Source of the DNA: Brachypodius melanocephalos
Taxonomy: Eukaryota > Chordata > Aves > Passeriformes > Pycnonotidae
Length of the DNA stretch: 64,000 nt
Direction: 5' to 3'
NCBI GenBank assembly: GCA_013398615.1
Contig: VZSR01000690.1
Coordinates: 231,745-295,744, forward strand
The notes beneath the pieces were generated by a model. That model had not been told where the DNA came from. It saw nothing but the letters and a program-made list of their open reading frames with translations, and searched no databases. This document shows, in pieces, positions 1 to 12,100 of the stretch. Position numbers and translations under genes: made by a program. How positions within the stretch are numbered: position 1 is the first letter of the stretch; every line of letters begins with the position of its first letter.

Positions 1-118
1 GAATGTAGACAAGTGGTCCTTTGATGTATTTGCACTAAATGATGTCAGTGGGGATCATGCACTGAAATTTATTTTCTATGAACTTCTCACACGCTATGAT
101 CTGATCAACCGTTTCAAG
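1..118 (+). CDS. PDE1C: PDE1C exon 1 of window (5' end outside window)
   Basis: Reading from base 2 gives [21 protein letters not shown] and continues to [11 protein letters not shown], the entry to the PDE1 catalytic domain. The exon ends on a complete codon (phase 0) at AAG before the donor gtcagt at 119. The frame is open to the window edge, so the true acceptor lies upstream. The stretch [13 protein letters not shown] favours PDE1C over PDE1A. Confidence 0.95.
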
Positions 119-3100
119 GTCAGTAGTTAGAAGATGGCTATCTTAATTAATCTTGAATTTTGTTTAACTTCTCTCTCATCCTGCTTTTATTCAATTAAAA
201 ATGTAATTTTAGTGATCTTTGAAGAATTTGTGAACATCGCACTTTCCCTAATAAGCAAGATCATATGTGATTTAAGTAGTACTTTCAATTGCAATGAGGC
301 ACCATGAACTAGGTGGGGTTCCAAATGAAATCCATGGGAAATACTGCATTTGATCCTCTAAGAATGATGGTGTCATTTTCCTGAGCTTTATAGGACCCTC
401 AAGCATGCAGGCATAAAAGAGAACAAGAGAATATGAAAATAAATTCAAATTCCAATTAGATTGGCCAGCAGGTCAAAAGAGGTGATTCTACTCCCAACTC
501 TGCTCTCATAAGACCCCATTTGGAGTACTGCATCCAGGTCATCCAGGTCTGGAGCTCCCAACACAGGAAAGACAAGGACCTGTTGGAGCCATTGTAGAGG
601 AGAGCCACAGAAATTTTCAGAGGGCTGGAGCACCTTTCCTGTGAGGAAAGGCCAATAGAGTCAGCGTTGTTAAGCCTGGAGAAGAGAAGTTTCTGGGGAT
701 TGTTTTTGCAGCCTTTTGGCACTTGAAGGGGACTTATAAGAAGGATGGGGGAAAACTTTTTATCAGGCTCTATTGTAGTAGGACAAGGGCTAATTATTTT
801 AAACTAAAAGAGGATAGATTTAGACTAGATATAAGTAAGATTTTCTTACGGTGAGAGTGGCTAAACACTGGAAAACGTTGCCCTGAGAGGTGGTAGGCAC
901 CCCATCCCGGAAGCATTCAAGATTATATTGGACTCTGAGAAACCTGGTCTAGTTGAATGTGTCCCTGTTCACTGCAGGGCCAGGTTGATTAGATGACTTT
1001 TAAAAGTCCCTTCCAGCCCAAACTATTCTATAATTTTGTAATTGTTACAGAGGTTTCCTCCAGCTTTGAAAAGGAAACATTGCCATCCAGTTCTTGACCA
1101 CTCTCCCCATGCAGATACTCTCTTGTCCCTTTCACTGTTGACATTTCCATTTCCCAGTGGTTCTAACTCTGACTGGAAAGAGTTTACAGATGTCTAGATC
1201 CCATAATTTTTTCAGGAACTTCCTATGCCTGATGAGACATCAAGATGTCTGCTCAGAATGGCATCCTCTATATGTACCCAAGAGGAGAAGACCAGTAATC
1301 TTTTATGTGGAAACATTAGCATTTAATATATTTCCTGTCTGAGCAGATGAAACTGGAGAACCCATGTTGCCAGTTGCATATGTTACCACCTGGTATATCC
1401 TTCTTTCTAACCCTGAATTGCATTCTGTCAGGTAATTTCAGTTACTCTTGGAGTCAGAAAAACATGGCAATTCCACAGGATGGGCAGGCTGGATTTTGCT
1501 ATGAAAACCCAGAGGTCTGATAAATTATAGTCCTTTTAGAGTATCTAAGATTTGCTATACCATGTGTTTCATTAGAGAATCTTAAATGTGAATAGTAAAC
1601 CAGAGATACATTCCAGTGGATCATGAAGGTAATAGGCAGTTGTTTGCAATCTATTTAGAAATATTTCTCCATGGCAATCAATCTAGTGGTTGCTGCTACT
1701 TTTCATACTCTATGTGTGTTCCAGACAACATTTCATAGTGTACTTATTTCTGTGCATTTATTTGTGGGAATGATTCACATGTAATGTAATTATGGATGAA
1801 AAAACCAGTTTGAAATAGTTACTTGAATTCACTCTCTCTCGAATGACTGTTTCAGATATTCTAGCATTTTGTTGTTTTGTGAAGTACAGACAGATCTTTG
1901 AGAACCTCTTATCAAAATACTCCTGTCTGAATCCTAGCCTTTAAAGCTATTTGTTTGTTTGCTTGGTTTTGGTTTTGTTTTGTTGTTGTTATTGGTGGTG
2001 GTGGTGTTTTTTCCTTTCTTTAATTTTGTGCTGGTTTACTTAGATTCCTATTTCTGCCTTGGTGTCTTTTGTGGAAGCTCTCGAGGTTGGCTACAGTAAA
2101 CACAAAAATCCTTATCACAACCTAGTTCATGCTGCAGATGTCACGCAGACTGTCCATTACCTCCTTTTCAAGACAGGGACAGTGGTAAGTAAAAGACTTG
2201 GCATCCTGAATATATAGTGAGTTTACCACAGTTTCTGCTTATTAATGAGATTATAATTATCCACAGTAGAACTTGTTTACACTGTACACACACTTAATTT
2301 GATATGGCTGGGTTAATAAAGGTAAAGACTTGGGATTATTTAGGAACAGAGGGTAAGTAAAGTTGTTGATAACTCTTTCAACAGTGATCTAAAGATGATG
2401 AATGAGAAACCCAAGCTTGGTTTTTCACTCTGCTACAGATCTGTGTGAATCTGCCAACACACATTTTCTGAAATTCATTTACCTAATATGAAGAATCATA
2501 TTGTCTAAACTTTCTTCTCAACTTAAGGTGGGAGACAGTACATCCAAATGGTCATTCATTTCACTTACCTGAACATAACAAGTGCTGGGATCTGGAAATG
2601 CTGATCTCCAGCCAGTTCTCTACAGCAAAATTATCTGGACTGACTTGCACTGAAACCTGCAGACAGCTGAAGTCTGAGAGCAATGCCAGGAATGGGTAAT
2701 GGGCTTGAAAAATAAACTTAGTGCACAGTATGTTCTCACAGTGGTTCTCAAACAACAGAAATACATTTGAGGGTGGACTAGAGAAACTGAAGGAAGATAG
2801 ATTCCAGAGTGAAGTTCAGCCATTTGCAGTTTGGATTCAGCTGGAGGCTTAGAAAGTTGCTGGCCCACACCATTGAGAATAAATAGCAGGGAAAGTTCAA
2901 AGTGTACAGTATGATATGTATTCATTCTCTTCTTCTTTCTCCTGGTTACCCCTGCAGCCAGAAAAATGAATGAAATTACCTTTAGTCTGATTCAGTGGAG
3001 CAGATCTTTTTCACACATTATTTGCCTCACTTTTTCCATGCATCTAATTTGCCCTTGCTCTTGCATTGGCAGAAGTGTAGAGGTGACAGTGAAAGGGAGA

Positions 3101-6100
3101 TTAACCTATTAAATGTTTGGCAGTTATCTTCTGTTATACCATGGTCATTCAGAGATTGCTCTGTTTGTGGCTGGTACTTGAATATGGTAATTTTGTTGTA
3201 TTGCACTTCAATTTGCTGAGGTCCTTTCACTAACCAGTGTGCGGTTCGAGGGTCATGGAGTTTTTGTAGTGCAGAGTAGGCACTTGAACCCAGGTCAGCA
3301 GATGTTGAGGCACTTACCACAGCTCAGGCCTTCTTGAATACTCCCCAGTTGTTATAAACTCTGTATCTGGAACTGTTGGGGAAAAAAAATGAAAAAACCA
3401 TGTGCCCCAGCCCAATCAAATTTCAACACTCTTTGTCATGCAATAAGGACCTTTGATCAGCTATACAAAATCACTATAAAAATTGTCTGTCAGCATCACT
3501 CATGGTGATATTTGTATGCTGATGATACCTTTTTCTGTGCAGCTCAATAAGAAACCTGAAAAGATGCTGCCACCAGTGTCTACTGGGTAATGGAGTATAG
3601 ACAGAGAGGTACAAGCTAACAAGGTGTAGTGCAGCTCTTGCTATGTCTTTTAGGCCAGTTTCAACAACTGTAGAGTTGCTCATGCTTGGCAACTATGATT
3701 TGTGCATGTGATCTGCATTTCTCCACTTCCTATTGCCATACAGGTGTTGCTTTCAATTCTGAAGCCAGAACTGGATGCTCTTCCCTGAGGAGTCACACAC
3801 TCCAATGTCTCCTGTGTTGAATGTAGATTGCACTTTGAATTGCAGTCACACTGCAACTAGAGCAGTAAATGCTGCTGTTTATCAGAAGCAGATTTGGAAG
3901 GAGTCAGGTGCTACTTGTCTCAAGAGCTGATTCAGATAGGCTGATCCTGATGGAAGTTGTGTCACTTGCTTCTGATTGTGCCTGAAGTAAAAAGGATTTA
4001 GGTCAGAATGGCAGCTAATACAGTTACCTACTCAAAACTCCAGTGAGATACTGAATTGGTTACTGTTGCTTACAGGACCATTAGTTAATGAAAATGCACT
4101 GCAAGCTGTAGCCAGTAGAACAGGTGCAATGTTGAGTAGTGTGAACTGTATTCTAGTGGTGAGGAAGTAGAATTCCCTTTTTGTCCTCAAACCATGGAAG
4201 AAGGGCAGTTTTCATGTGGCACTACTCTGCTCCAAAAGGTTACTGGATTAAAACATCTGCCCAAATATAGATGATCTCCATCCTATGTATGCTCAGAACT
4301 ACGTTTTTTTCCATCTTGATGCTTCTTGATGTGTTAGTCATTTAGCAACAACTCAGATGTGAGTGAATGGCTACTATTTCATTCTAGCCTGTGACGCACC
4401 AGTGCTGAATGGGATTTCCTATCCTGTCTCTGTGTGCAATAAAGCATGGAAAATGTTAAAGGAGAGAGAACCATAAGGACATGAAAATACATGACTAAGC
4501 AATGGAGAAATTTGGACTTTTTTTCCTCTCAGACAGAGAATGCAGCAGACTACATAGAAAAAAAATCCAAACCCAAAATACCCACCACCCGCCAAACCAA
4601 ACTACACACCCACCTCTTTTTCAGAGGAAAAGGTCATCTGAAATCACAGAATCAGCTATGTTGGAAAAGACCTTTGAGATCATCAAGTCCAACCTATCAC
4701 CTNNNNNNNNNNNNNNNNNNNNNNNNNNNNNNNNNNNNNNNNNNNNNNNNNNNNNNNNNNNNNNNNNNNNNNNNNNNNNNNNNNNNNNNNNNNNNNNNNN
4801 NNATGCTTGGCTCCTCCCCCTGGGCAGAGTATCTTACAATGGGAACATGAGTCACACTGATGGGTCCCGTATATCGCACATTAACTCCCAGAGGGAGTTA
4901 TCTATAGTTGTTAACAGAAGATAAGGAGAGGGCGGTGTTTGATAAGCCATTAACAGATGGCCCAGAGGGAGGGGTGGTGTTTGATAAGCCATTAACAGAA
5001 AATGGCCCAGAGGGAGGGGGCCTGGGAAAACACTGCTCCAACAATTGGATTCAATGATTCATGAAGATGGTGATAGAATACTTTGTGCTAATCCTATACT
5101 ACAACCCAGGACAGGGATGCAACACCATTCACCACCACTCTCTGGGCCTGGCCATCCAGCCAGTTCTTAACCTAGCAACGAGTGCTCCTGTCCAAGCCAT
5201 GGGCTGCCAGCCTTTCCAGGATTATTCCATGGAAGATGGTGTCAAAGGCTTGGCTGAAGTTGAGGTAGACAATATCCATAGCCTTTCCCACATTGACCAG
5301 GCAGGTCACCTGGTCATAAAATGAGATCAGGTTTTTTCCTCTCAGAGAGAAAAATTCATGCTGGCTGCATCTAATCCCTAGGCTGTCACATGTATGTGCC
5401 ATGTGATCACCCTCAAGATGATCAATTCTATGACCAAGCCAGGCATTGAGGTCAGGCTGACAGCCCTGTAGTTTCCTGGATCCTCTTTTTGCCCCTTCTT
5501 ATGGTTGGGCAACACGCTGGCCAGCTTCCAGTCATCTGGGACCTCCCCAGTTAGCCTCATGATTCCCATGAGGCTGCAGGGGGCGCTGTGGTGCGAGCTC
5601 GGGGAGCACGCGGTAACGGTGACTTTGTACGAGACCGGAGGGCTGGAACAGAGGCCTTGCTTTACAAACCCCTGGGGCTGTCGATCCTGGTGCCCTGGCA
5701 GGACTCTCGGAAGCAGCAGGCTGGAATGGCAGAGGTGAGCAGAAATCCCTGGGGCAGTGGACGAGATGTCTCAGAAAATCCATGGCGATAGCTGGAACTG
5801 CGGGACGTCCTGGCAGGCAAGGGGATGCAGGGCCCAGCGACAGAAGAAAGGCAGCTCCCGGCTAGGTTATAGAAGTGGTAGTGAGATTCCTTTCCCCAAG
5901 AAGCAGCTCAACCTGTTCCAAAAACCGAGAGTGAGAACCTCCAACTGCCTCAGCCCCCATCCTTTACCTGCGTCTATTCTCATGGTATCTCTGTCCCTCC
6001 TAGAGAAACTCCCAAAAACCAGAGGCGTGCCACCAGACACCCTCCTTCCCTGAGGTCTGGCAGCCTCCCCCCATCTCAAACAGCCAGCCATCAGTGCATC

Positions 6101-9100
6101 TTAGCAACTCAATGGGGAAAAAAATCCACAAGTAAAAAGGAAATAAAAGGAAAGAAACCCAGCCCCCAAGAAGAGCTCAGAGAATGTACACATACCAGAC
6201 TTCCATCTAGAAAAGAGGAACTAGAATGTTCCTACAAGCACACACTTGTAAGCATATGTACATGCTTGCACTGCAGTCAGTACCTGAACTGAGCCTATGG
6301 CCCATGTATTCTTACTGCAATTAGCTACACACTCAGTGGCCCATGCAGATCATTATGATGGAGCTGAAATCCAGAGGAGTGTCTTCTGCTTCCCAGGAAT
6401 ATTCCCAAGCACTAATCATTCCCACACCCAAATCATATCAGTAATTTAGTTTAGGATATAATATTGCCCAATAGGAAACCATTCCACAATCTCACAGCAC
6501 TGTGACATTTCAGCTGTGCTTCTGTTGTTTGAGTGCTTTTTTAAAACTTTGGTTTTAGGGTTTTTTTTCTTCTTTGTTTTCACCTCACCTTCCCTGAACT
6601 ATACAACCAATCTCAAAGTGCATAGATTAATGTAGTTTGAAAATGAGAAGTCGTCAGTCCTAATGTCCTGCTCACAGCAGGGCTAGCTTCTTAACATGCA
6701 CAGCGTATTCACAAACAGTAAAAGAAATGTAGGGGGCGTTTTCCTCTTTCCAGGATTTGCTCACATCAGTATCTTACTATTACTGTAATGTGTGTAGTTC
6801 TTTAGTTCATCACTTCTACAATATTTATGTAAGCAACTTAGACATGCTGGAACACAAAATTTTGGTTTCACAAGTTTGTAATGGCCATTGGTTTAATTCT
6901 TTACCAATGGGATGAAGACCACTTTTAAAGCAATTATATACAAAAATAGGGGTAAACCCCCTCATTTTTCTTGCTAACTAGTTATTTGTAGTGTGGAAAA
7001 ATTGCTTTTTTCACATTTAAATATTCTATGTAGTTAAAATTAGTTCTAGTCTTAAAAGTAAGAAACATGTTTCTAGTTTGTCTTTACATGGTTCATTTGT
7101 TTTTGTCACTCTCCCTGTTATGAATCACAGAATCACAGAATATGTAGGTTGGAAGAGACCTTCAAGATCATCAGGTCCAACCCAGCCCTAACACCTCAAC
7201 TAAATCATGGCACCGAGTGCCACATCCAGTCTCTTTTTAAACACATGCAGGGACAGTGACTCCACCACCTCCCCGGGCAGACTATTCCAGTGAAAAACGT
7301 CTTCCTAATATCCAACCTATATTTCCCTTGATGCAGCTTGAGACTGTGTCCTCTCATTCTCCCAGTTGCTGCCTGGACAAAGAGACCATCCCCCAGCTGT
7401 CTACAGCCACCTTTCAGGAAGTTGTAGAGAGTGATAAGGTCACCTCTGTGTCTCCTATTCTTCAGGCTAAACAACCCTAGCTCCCTCAGTTGTTCCTCAC
7501 AGGGTTTGTGTTCCAAGCCCCTCACCAGCCTCGTTGCCTCTTCTGGATGCACTCAAGCATCTCAATGTCCTTCCTAAACTGAGGGGCCAGAACTGGACAC
7601 AGCACTCAAGGTGTGGCCTCACCAGCGCCGAGTACAGGGGAAGAGTGACCTCCCTGCTCCTGCTGGCCGCATCATTCCTGATCCAGGCCAGGATGCTATT
7701 GGCCCTCTTGGCCGCCTGGGCACATTGCTGGCTCATGTTCAGCTGCCTACTGACTAGAACCCTCAGATCCCTTTCGTCCTGGGCACTGTCCAGCCACTCT
7801 GTCCCCAGTCTGTAATGTTGCAGGGGATTGTTGTGGCCAAAGTGCAGGACTTGACACTTGGACTCATTAAACTTCATCTTGTTAGACTCTGGCCATCCAT
7901 CCAACCGTTCCAGATCTCTGAAGAGTTTTGTTCCATCCCTCTTTTTTTTAAAAAAAAAATATATTCAATTAAATCTTCTTTCCCTCTCCTTTTGTAAAAT
8001 TTCATCAGTTTTCCTGTTTTTTTTTTTTTCCCTCAGGATGATGCTTTGGAGTTAGTTTGTTATACTTTACTGTATGAATTACAAAGTTTTTGTCTCACTC
8101 ATAGACAAAATGTCGAAAGAGAATTTGGAATTAATCTGATATTTATCTCATTGAGGATTGGCTTACAAGCATGATATGCAGGAACAGCTTCCAAGAACTG
8201 ACACACTTTTTGCTGATTTCATTCCTTCCTTTATTAAACTCTGTTGTTCAGCTGTGATTATTACTTTTTTTGGTATTGTTTTCTGATTAGTCTTTATAAC
8301 TGCTTGGAAATACCACAATTTCATTTTTAACCTAGACAATGATGGGAAAATTGTAAAGCTTAAGACTTCTTTCTCTGATATGGACAAGAATTACAGGAGA
8401 CTATTTTCTGCAGCAGACCTGAAAAACCATGAAACTGCAGGACTACTGTGACATCTTTTAGTACTAAAGGGAAGTGAGATCATCTCCACTAGCCTATTGT
8501 GATTAATAAGCAAGTTATCATAAGCTTTGAAAATAATAGCTACTTTGGAATAAAAGTTAATAGGAAACTACTTAATTACTTGCATTGTAGCAATTTCTTG
8601 GAAATGTTGGAGTTTGGGGTTTTTTTGGGGGGGATTGTTTGTTTGGTGTTTTCTGGTTGTTGTTGTTAGATTTGGAAATACTACTCTTTCCTCTTCCTTC
8701 TTCTTTCTATATTCATCAGTCTTTTTGTTTACATGTAAATGAACCACCCTAGTAGCTAATGCTTCACATTCATTGTATATTTTTGAAAGGCAGTCATGCT
8801 TCCTTATCCATTTTTTTTTCATTCTGGAAGCCAATACTTGGTATTTCATGCATTTGACCCTCCACCATTTCTGACCTCTCTACCACTGCAGAAAGTTTGA
8901 TATGATTTTATTCTGGATTGGTTTTGTCAGCCCTCTAAAAATCAAACCCATTCACATTTCCTTGCTCTTTTCATCTTTTGTAACACTGATGTTCTTGATG
9001 ACTTTGTTCTTTAAAAAATAGCTCTCTGTTTCCAAGATGAAATCCACCACAAAGCAGTGAAATGTAAAGTCAGCACTTTGATGGAGATTGTAGGCTCTTT

Positions 9101-12100
9101 ACTGTTTTATTTGCTTTCTCTTGCAAGCCTGTGGCAGGAAAAAAAGGGACTAAGAGGTTCCAGTTACTTGCCTTGTGTTACTCACAAGCCTATTTTGACT
9201 TTGTTCTACTTACACTGTTTTATTTATTACTAACAATTAACAGCTCTAATTCCATTTCTGGATGATCTTCCTGGAAGGCTGTTATGATACTTAATACTGC
9301 TAATACAAGAGACTGCTAATAATAAGATCTAATATACCCTATTTGAAAACCTACCTTACCCAAAATTGTTCAACAAGTGATGCTTTGGTAAGGCATGCAA
9401 GTCAACACTTTTCCTGTATGTACCTTAAGAGACAAGGTAGGAAACCTCAAACACTAAGGCTCCTTGCCTTAGTAAAGCTTTAAGACTTGAGTCATGAGAT
9501 CTTGTTTGTGGGAATTGTCAGATGCTGTCCAGAAGGTCTAAAGTGGATGCATTGGATTAGCTGAATGTGTCCTGAATGAGTTCTGCATGCATAATACAGC
9601 CTTGCCTTGGCTGTTTCTGAGCAGTTGTGCCCTGATTTTTTTCTATAATTTGCAGTCTCTCCTTTTGGGAAATCGCAGGCCCCTGTTAGCAATGAAAGTC
9701 CAGATCTAGACATATAGCCTGGAAATCCATTTTTTCCCCCATTGCAGTTGCCAGAGGTTGTTGCTTGAAAGTTGAATTAATGTTCTTAATCATTTGGAAA
9801 TCATTTGTTATTCACAAGTCACACCTGGAAACAAAATTGAACAGACTTCTCCACCATCAGTGCACTCCAAGTCATGTCCTGGATCAATTGTGTAGATACA
9901 AGAAAACAGTGAAGTTTCTGTTTTTCATAGTTTCTTGCACTTCTCACTGTTCTCTCCCTCTTGCTGTAAAAAGCAAAACAAAACAAAAACAACAACAACA
10001 ACAACAACAAAAAATCCCCACACAAAAAACCTCCCCCACAAAACCAAATAAAAAACAAACAAAACAAACCAAAAAACCAAACTAAACCAAAACAAAAACA
10101 CTCCAAAAAAAGAAACAACCCGAACCCAAGAACTACCTTGATTATGGTCAGTAGCATTGTGCAAAATATCTCTGGGCTATATTTTCAAAATACATCTTTA
10201 ATGTAAGGGAATCTTTAATACTGAGACTTGCTGCATTCTTCACTGGTTATGCGGAGATGACTGTGAAGCACAGATAAAGAGCTAGACAGGTTGCTGTGTG
10301 CTGAGTCCCACTGTTACCAATGCTTCCCTGCACATGCTTAACACACTAGTGGTGGCCCCTGAGCTACAGTAGATGTCTAGAACAGATTTTGGAAACCTTA
10401 GTGCCTTTGCTGGGCTTTGGATTAAAAGGCAATTTGTCTATGAATGCCTGTCAAAACGTTTGCAGGTTGACGTGCAGTAACGTGTTACAGAAGTATTTGG
10501 CAATCACTGTGGTAAAAGCTTTTTCTAAATGCAATACATTATAGCATTTCATTCAAATATTTACAGCATCCACAGTATCTAACACCTTTGACTCCAGAGT
10601 GCTTGATGTTAAAAGCACTCCTTGTGAGCTACCAGTGGAAAAACAGAAATTAAAATTATTTATTTTTGACTCAGATAAAAATTACTAAAACCATCTGAAC
10701 AATTTATAAATATAAAGCAAAAATTACTTAGGCATTGTAAAGTAAGGCTTTGACTAGGGAATTAGGACAAATCCCACAAACTTCAGAGCCTTCTCAAGTG
10801 TTTTTAAAAATTATAAATAAATAACAAGATGTACATCTTTTGAGGTTATCTTCCTTGTTCTCCTCATGATTCAGTGATTGACAAAGACTTTTAGTTTTCT
10901 GGAAAATAGTGACATTCTTCTGTATCTGAGTCTCTGCTACTCATATAAGCTGAACTGAAAATATATACGTAGGTGGTATGTGTTTACCTGCACATATATC
11001 ATCAGGTTTCTCTTGATGAACCTTGATTTTCTTGAGTTTTTCTTGTTTCTCTTCTTCAAACATTGCTCTTTCAGAAGGGCACTTTTCCCGTTGCTCTGCC
11101 TTAAACTTTATTAGCTCCTGAAACAATTTTGCTGAAGTTCCATTTCTTTTGATGAAGGTCCAGGTGGAAAACTGATTTGCCTTTTATGTATCAACCATAG
11201 AAGTTTTCTTTAAAACAGCTGGCAGACTGCAGGTAATGACATGCAACACTGACGGTCAACAGAGGATAAATAACTTATCTTAGAAGACAAAAGCCCGAGA
11301 AAATGACAGCTTATCTGATTGTACTGTAATCTGTTTTCAGCACTGGCTGACGGAGCTGGAGATCTTCGCTATGATTTTCGCAGCTGCCATACATGATTAT
11401 GAACACACTGGAACCACCAACAATTTTCACATCCAGACACGGTGAGGCCACTGTAAATCATGATGAAGGGTCAGGAAATAGAGGGAGAAACCTTTGAAGA
11501 ATAACAGCACAGCCACCTTAGAAAAGTGCAGGAATATCTGCTTTCAAGTGTTAAAGTAGAAAAGTTCACTTTTTCAGGTTACATTTAATTTTCTCTTGTT
11601 CAAACATCCACAATGGAATGCATGTATTCTAAATTCCTTGTTTCATATTAATAACCAGGATAAAGGAAGTTTCAAAAATATTTCCATGTAAAGTTTTCAA
11701 AGACAAATGGCTGTATAGAGTGATTGTTTTGACGAAGATAAAGTTTTGAAGGAGATATTGTAATTTTGCAGTTTCTTCTCCTTGTTGAATTTGAAGAATC
11801 AAATATTATTGGAATAAATCAGGCATTTCAGATGTGTTTATTGCATTCATCAGTGAATGTGAACATTACACATACTTTTTTTTTTTTTACTTGAGTGGAA
11901 AACCAAGGTAGGTAGTTATTTCCCTTATTAGGTAGTAGTATGCATATCTCCTTGCTGCAGGAAAATCTGTAGCAAAGGGATATGCATACTACTGCCTAAT
12001 CAGGGAAATACTCTTTAAAACATCATAAATTGCTAGAGAGTAATTAACTGATCACAAACTAGACTAGACCAGTGTATTTTATAAAGCTTTTGGGTTGGTG

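Larger units (their letters stand above)
119..2043 (+). other. Intron 1 of window (gtcagt ... ttacttag)
   Basis: The intron contains a plus-oriented CR1 fragment (461-1039) and, at 1951-2012, a G/T-rich simple-sequence tract close to the exon 2 acceptor. Bases 119-460 and 1040-1950 show no gene, RNA or repeat that I recognise; the short ORF at 1157-1342 has no family resemblance. Confidence 0.85.
2185..11340 (+). other. Intron 2 (9.2 kb), repeat-rich
   Basis: Recognised contents are listed separately: a MIR-like fragment (3268-3312), three blocks shared with intron 4 (3540-3793, 4355-4567, 6178-6425), CR1 pieces (4642-4702, 5100-5572, 7122-7940), LTR-like DNA with an assembly gap (4703-5043, 5575-6100) and an A/C-rich tract (9966-10130). 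I see nothing identifiable in 2185-3267, 6430-7120, 7960-9960 or 10135-11320. A G/T-rich stretch lies at about 8612-8670. Confidence 0.85.

Noticed and set aside
4491..4924. ORFs of 119 and 140 codons
   Set aside because: They run through the 100-N gap and a CR1 tail; the X residues are not sequence.
10941..11126. Minus-strand ORF rich in K/E (coiled-coil-like) just before exon 3
   Set aside because: Only 61 codons, antisense to the gene, no splice or family evidence; chance is sufficient.
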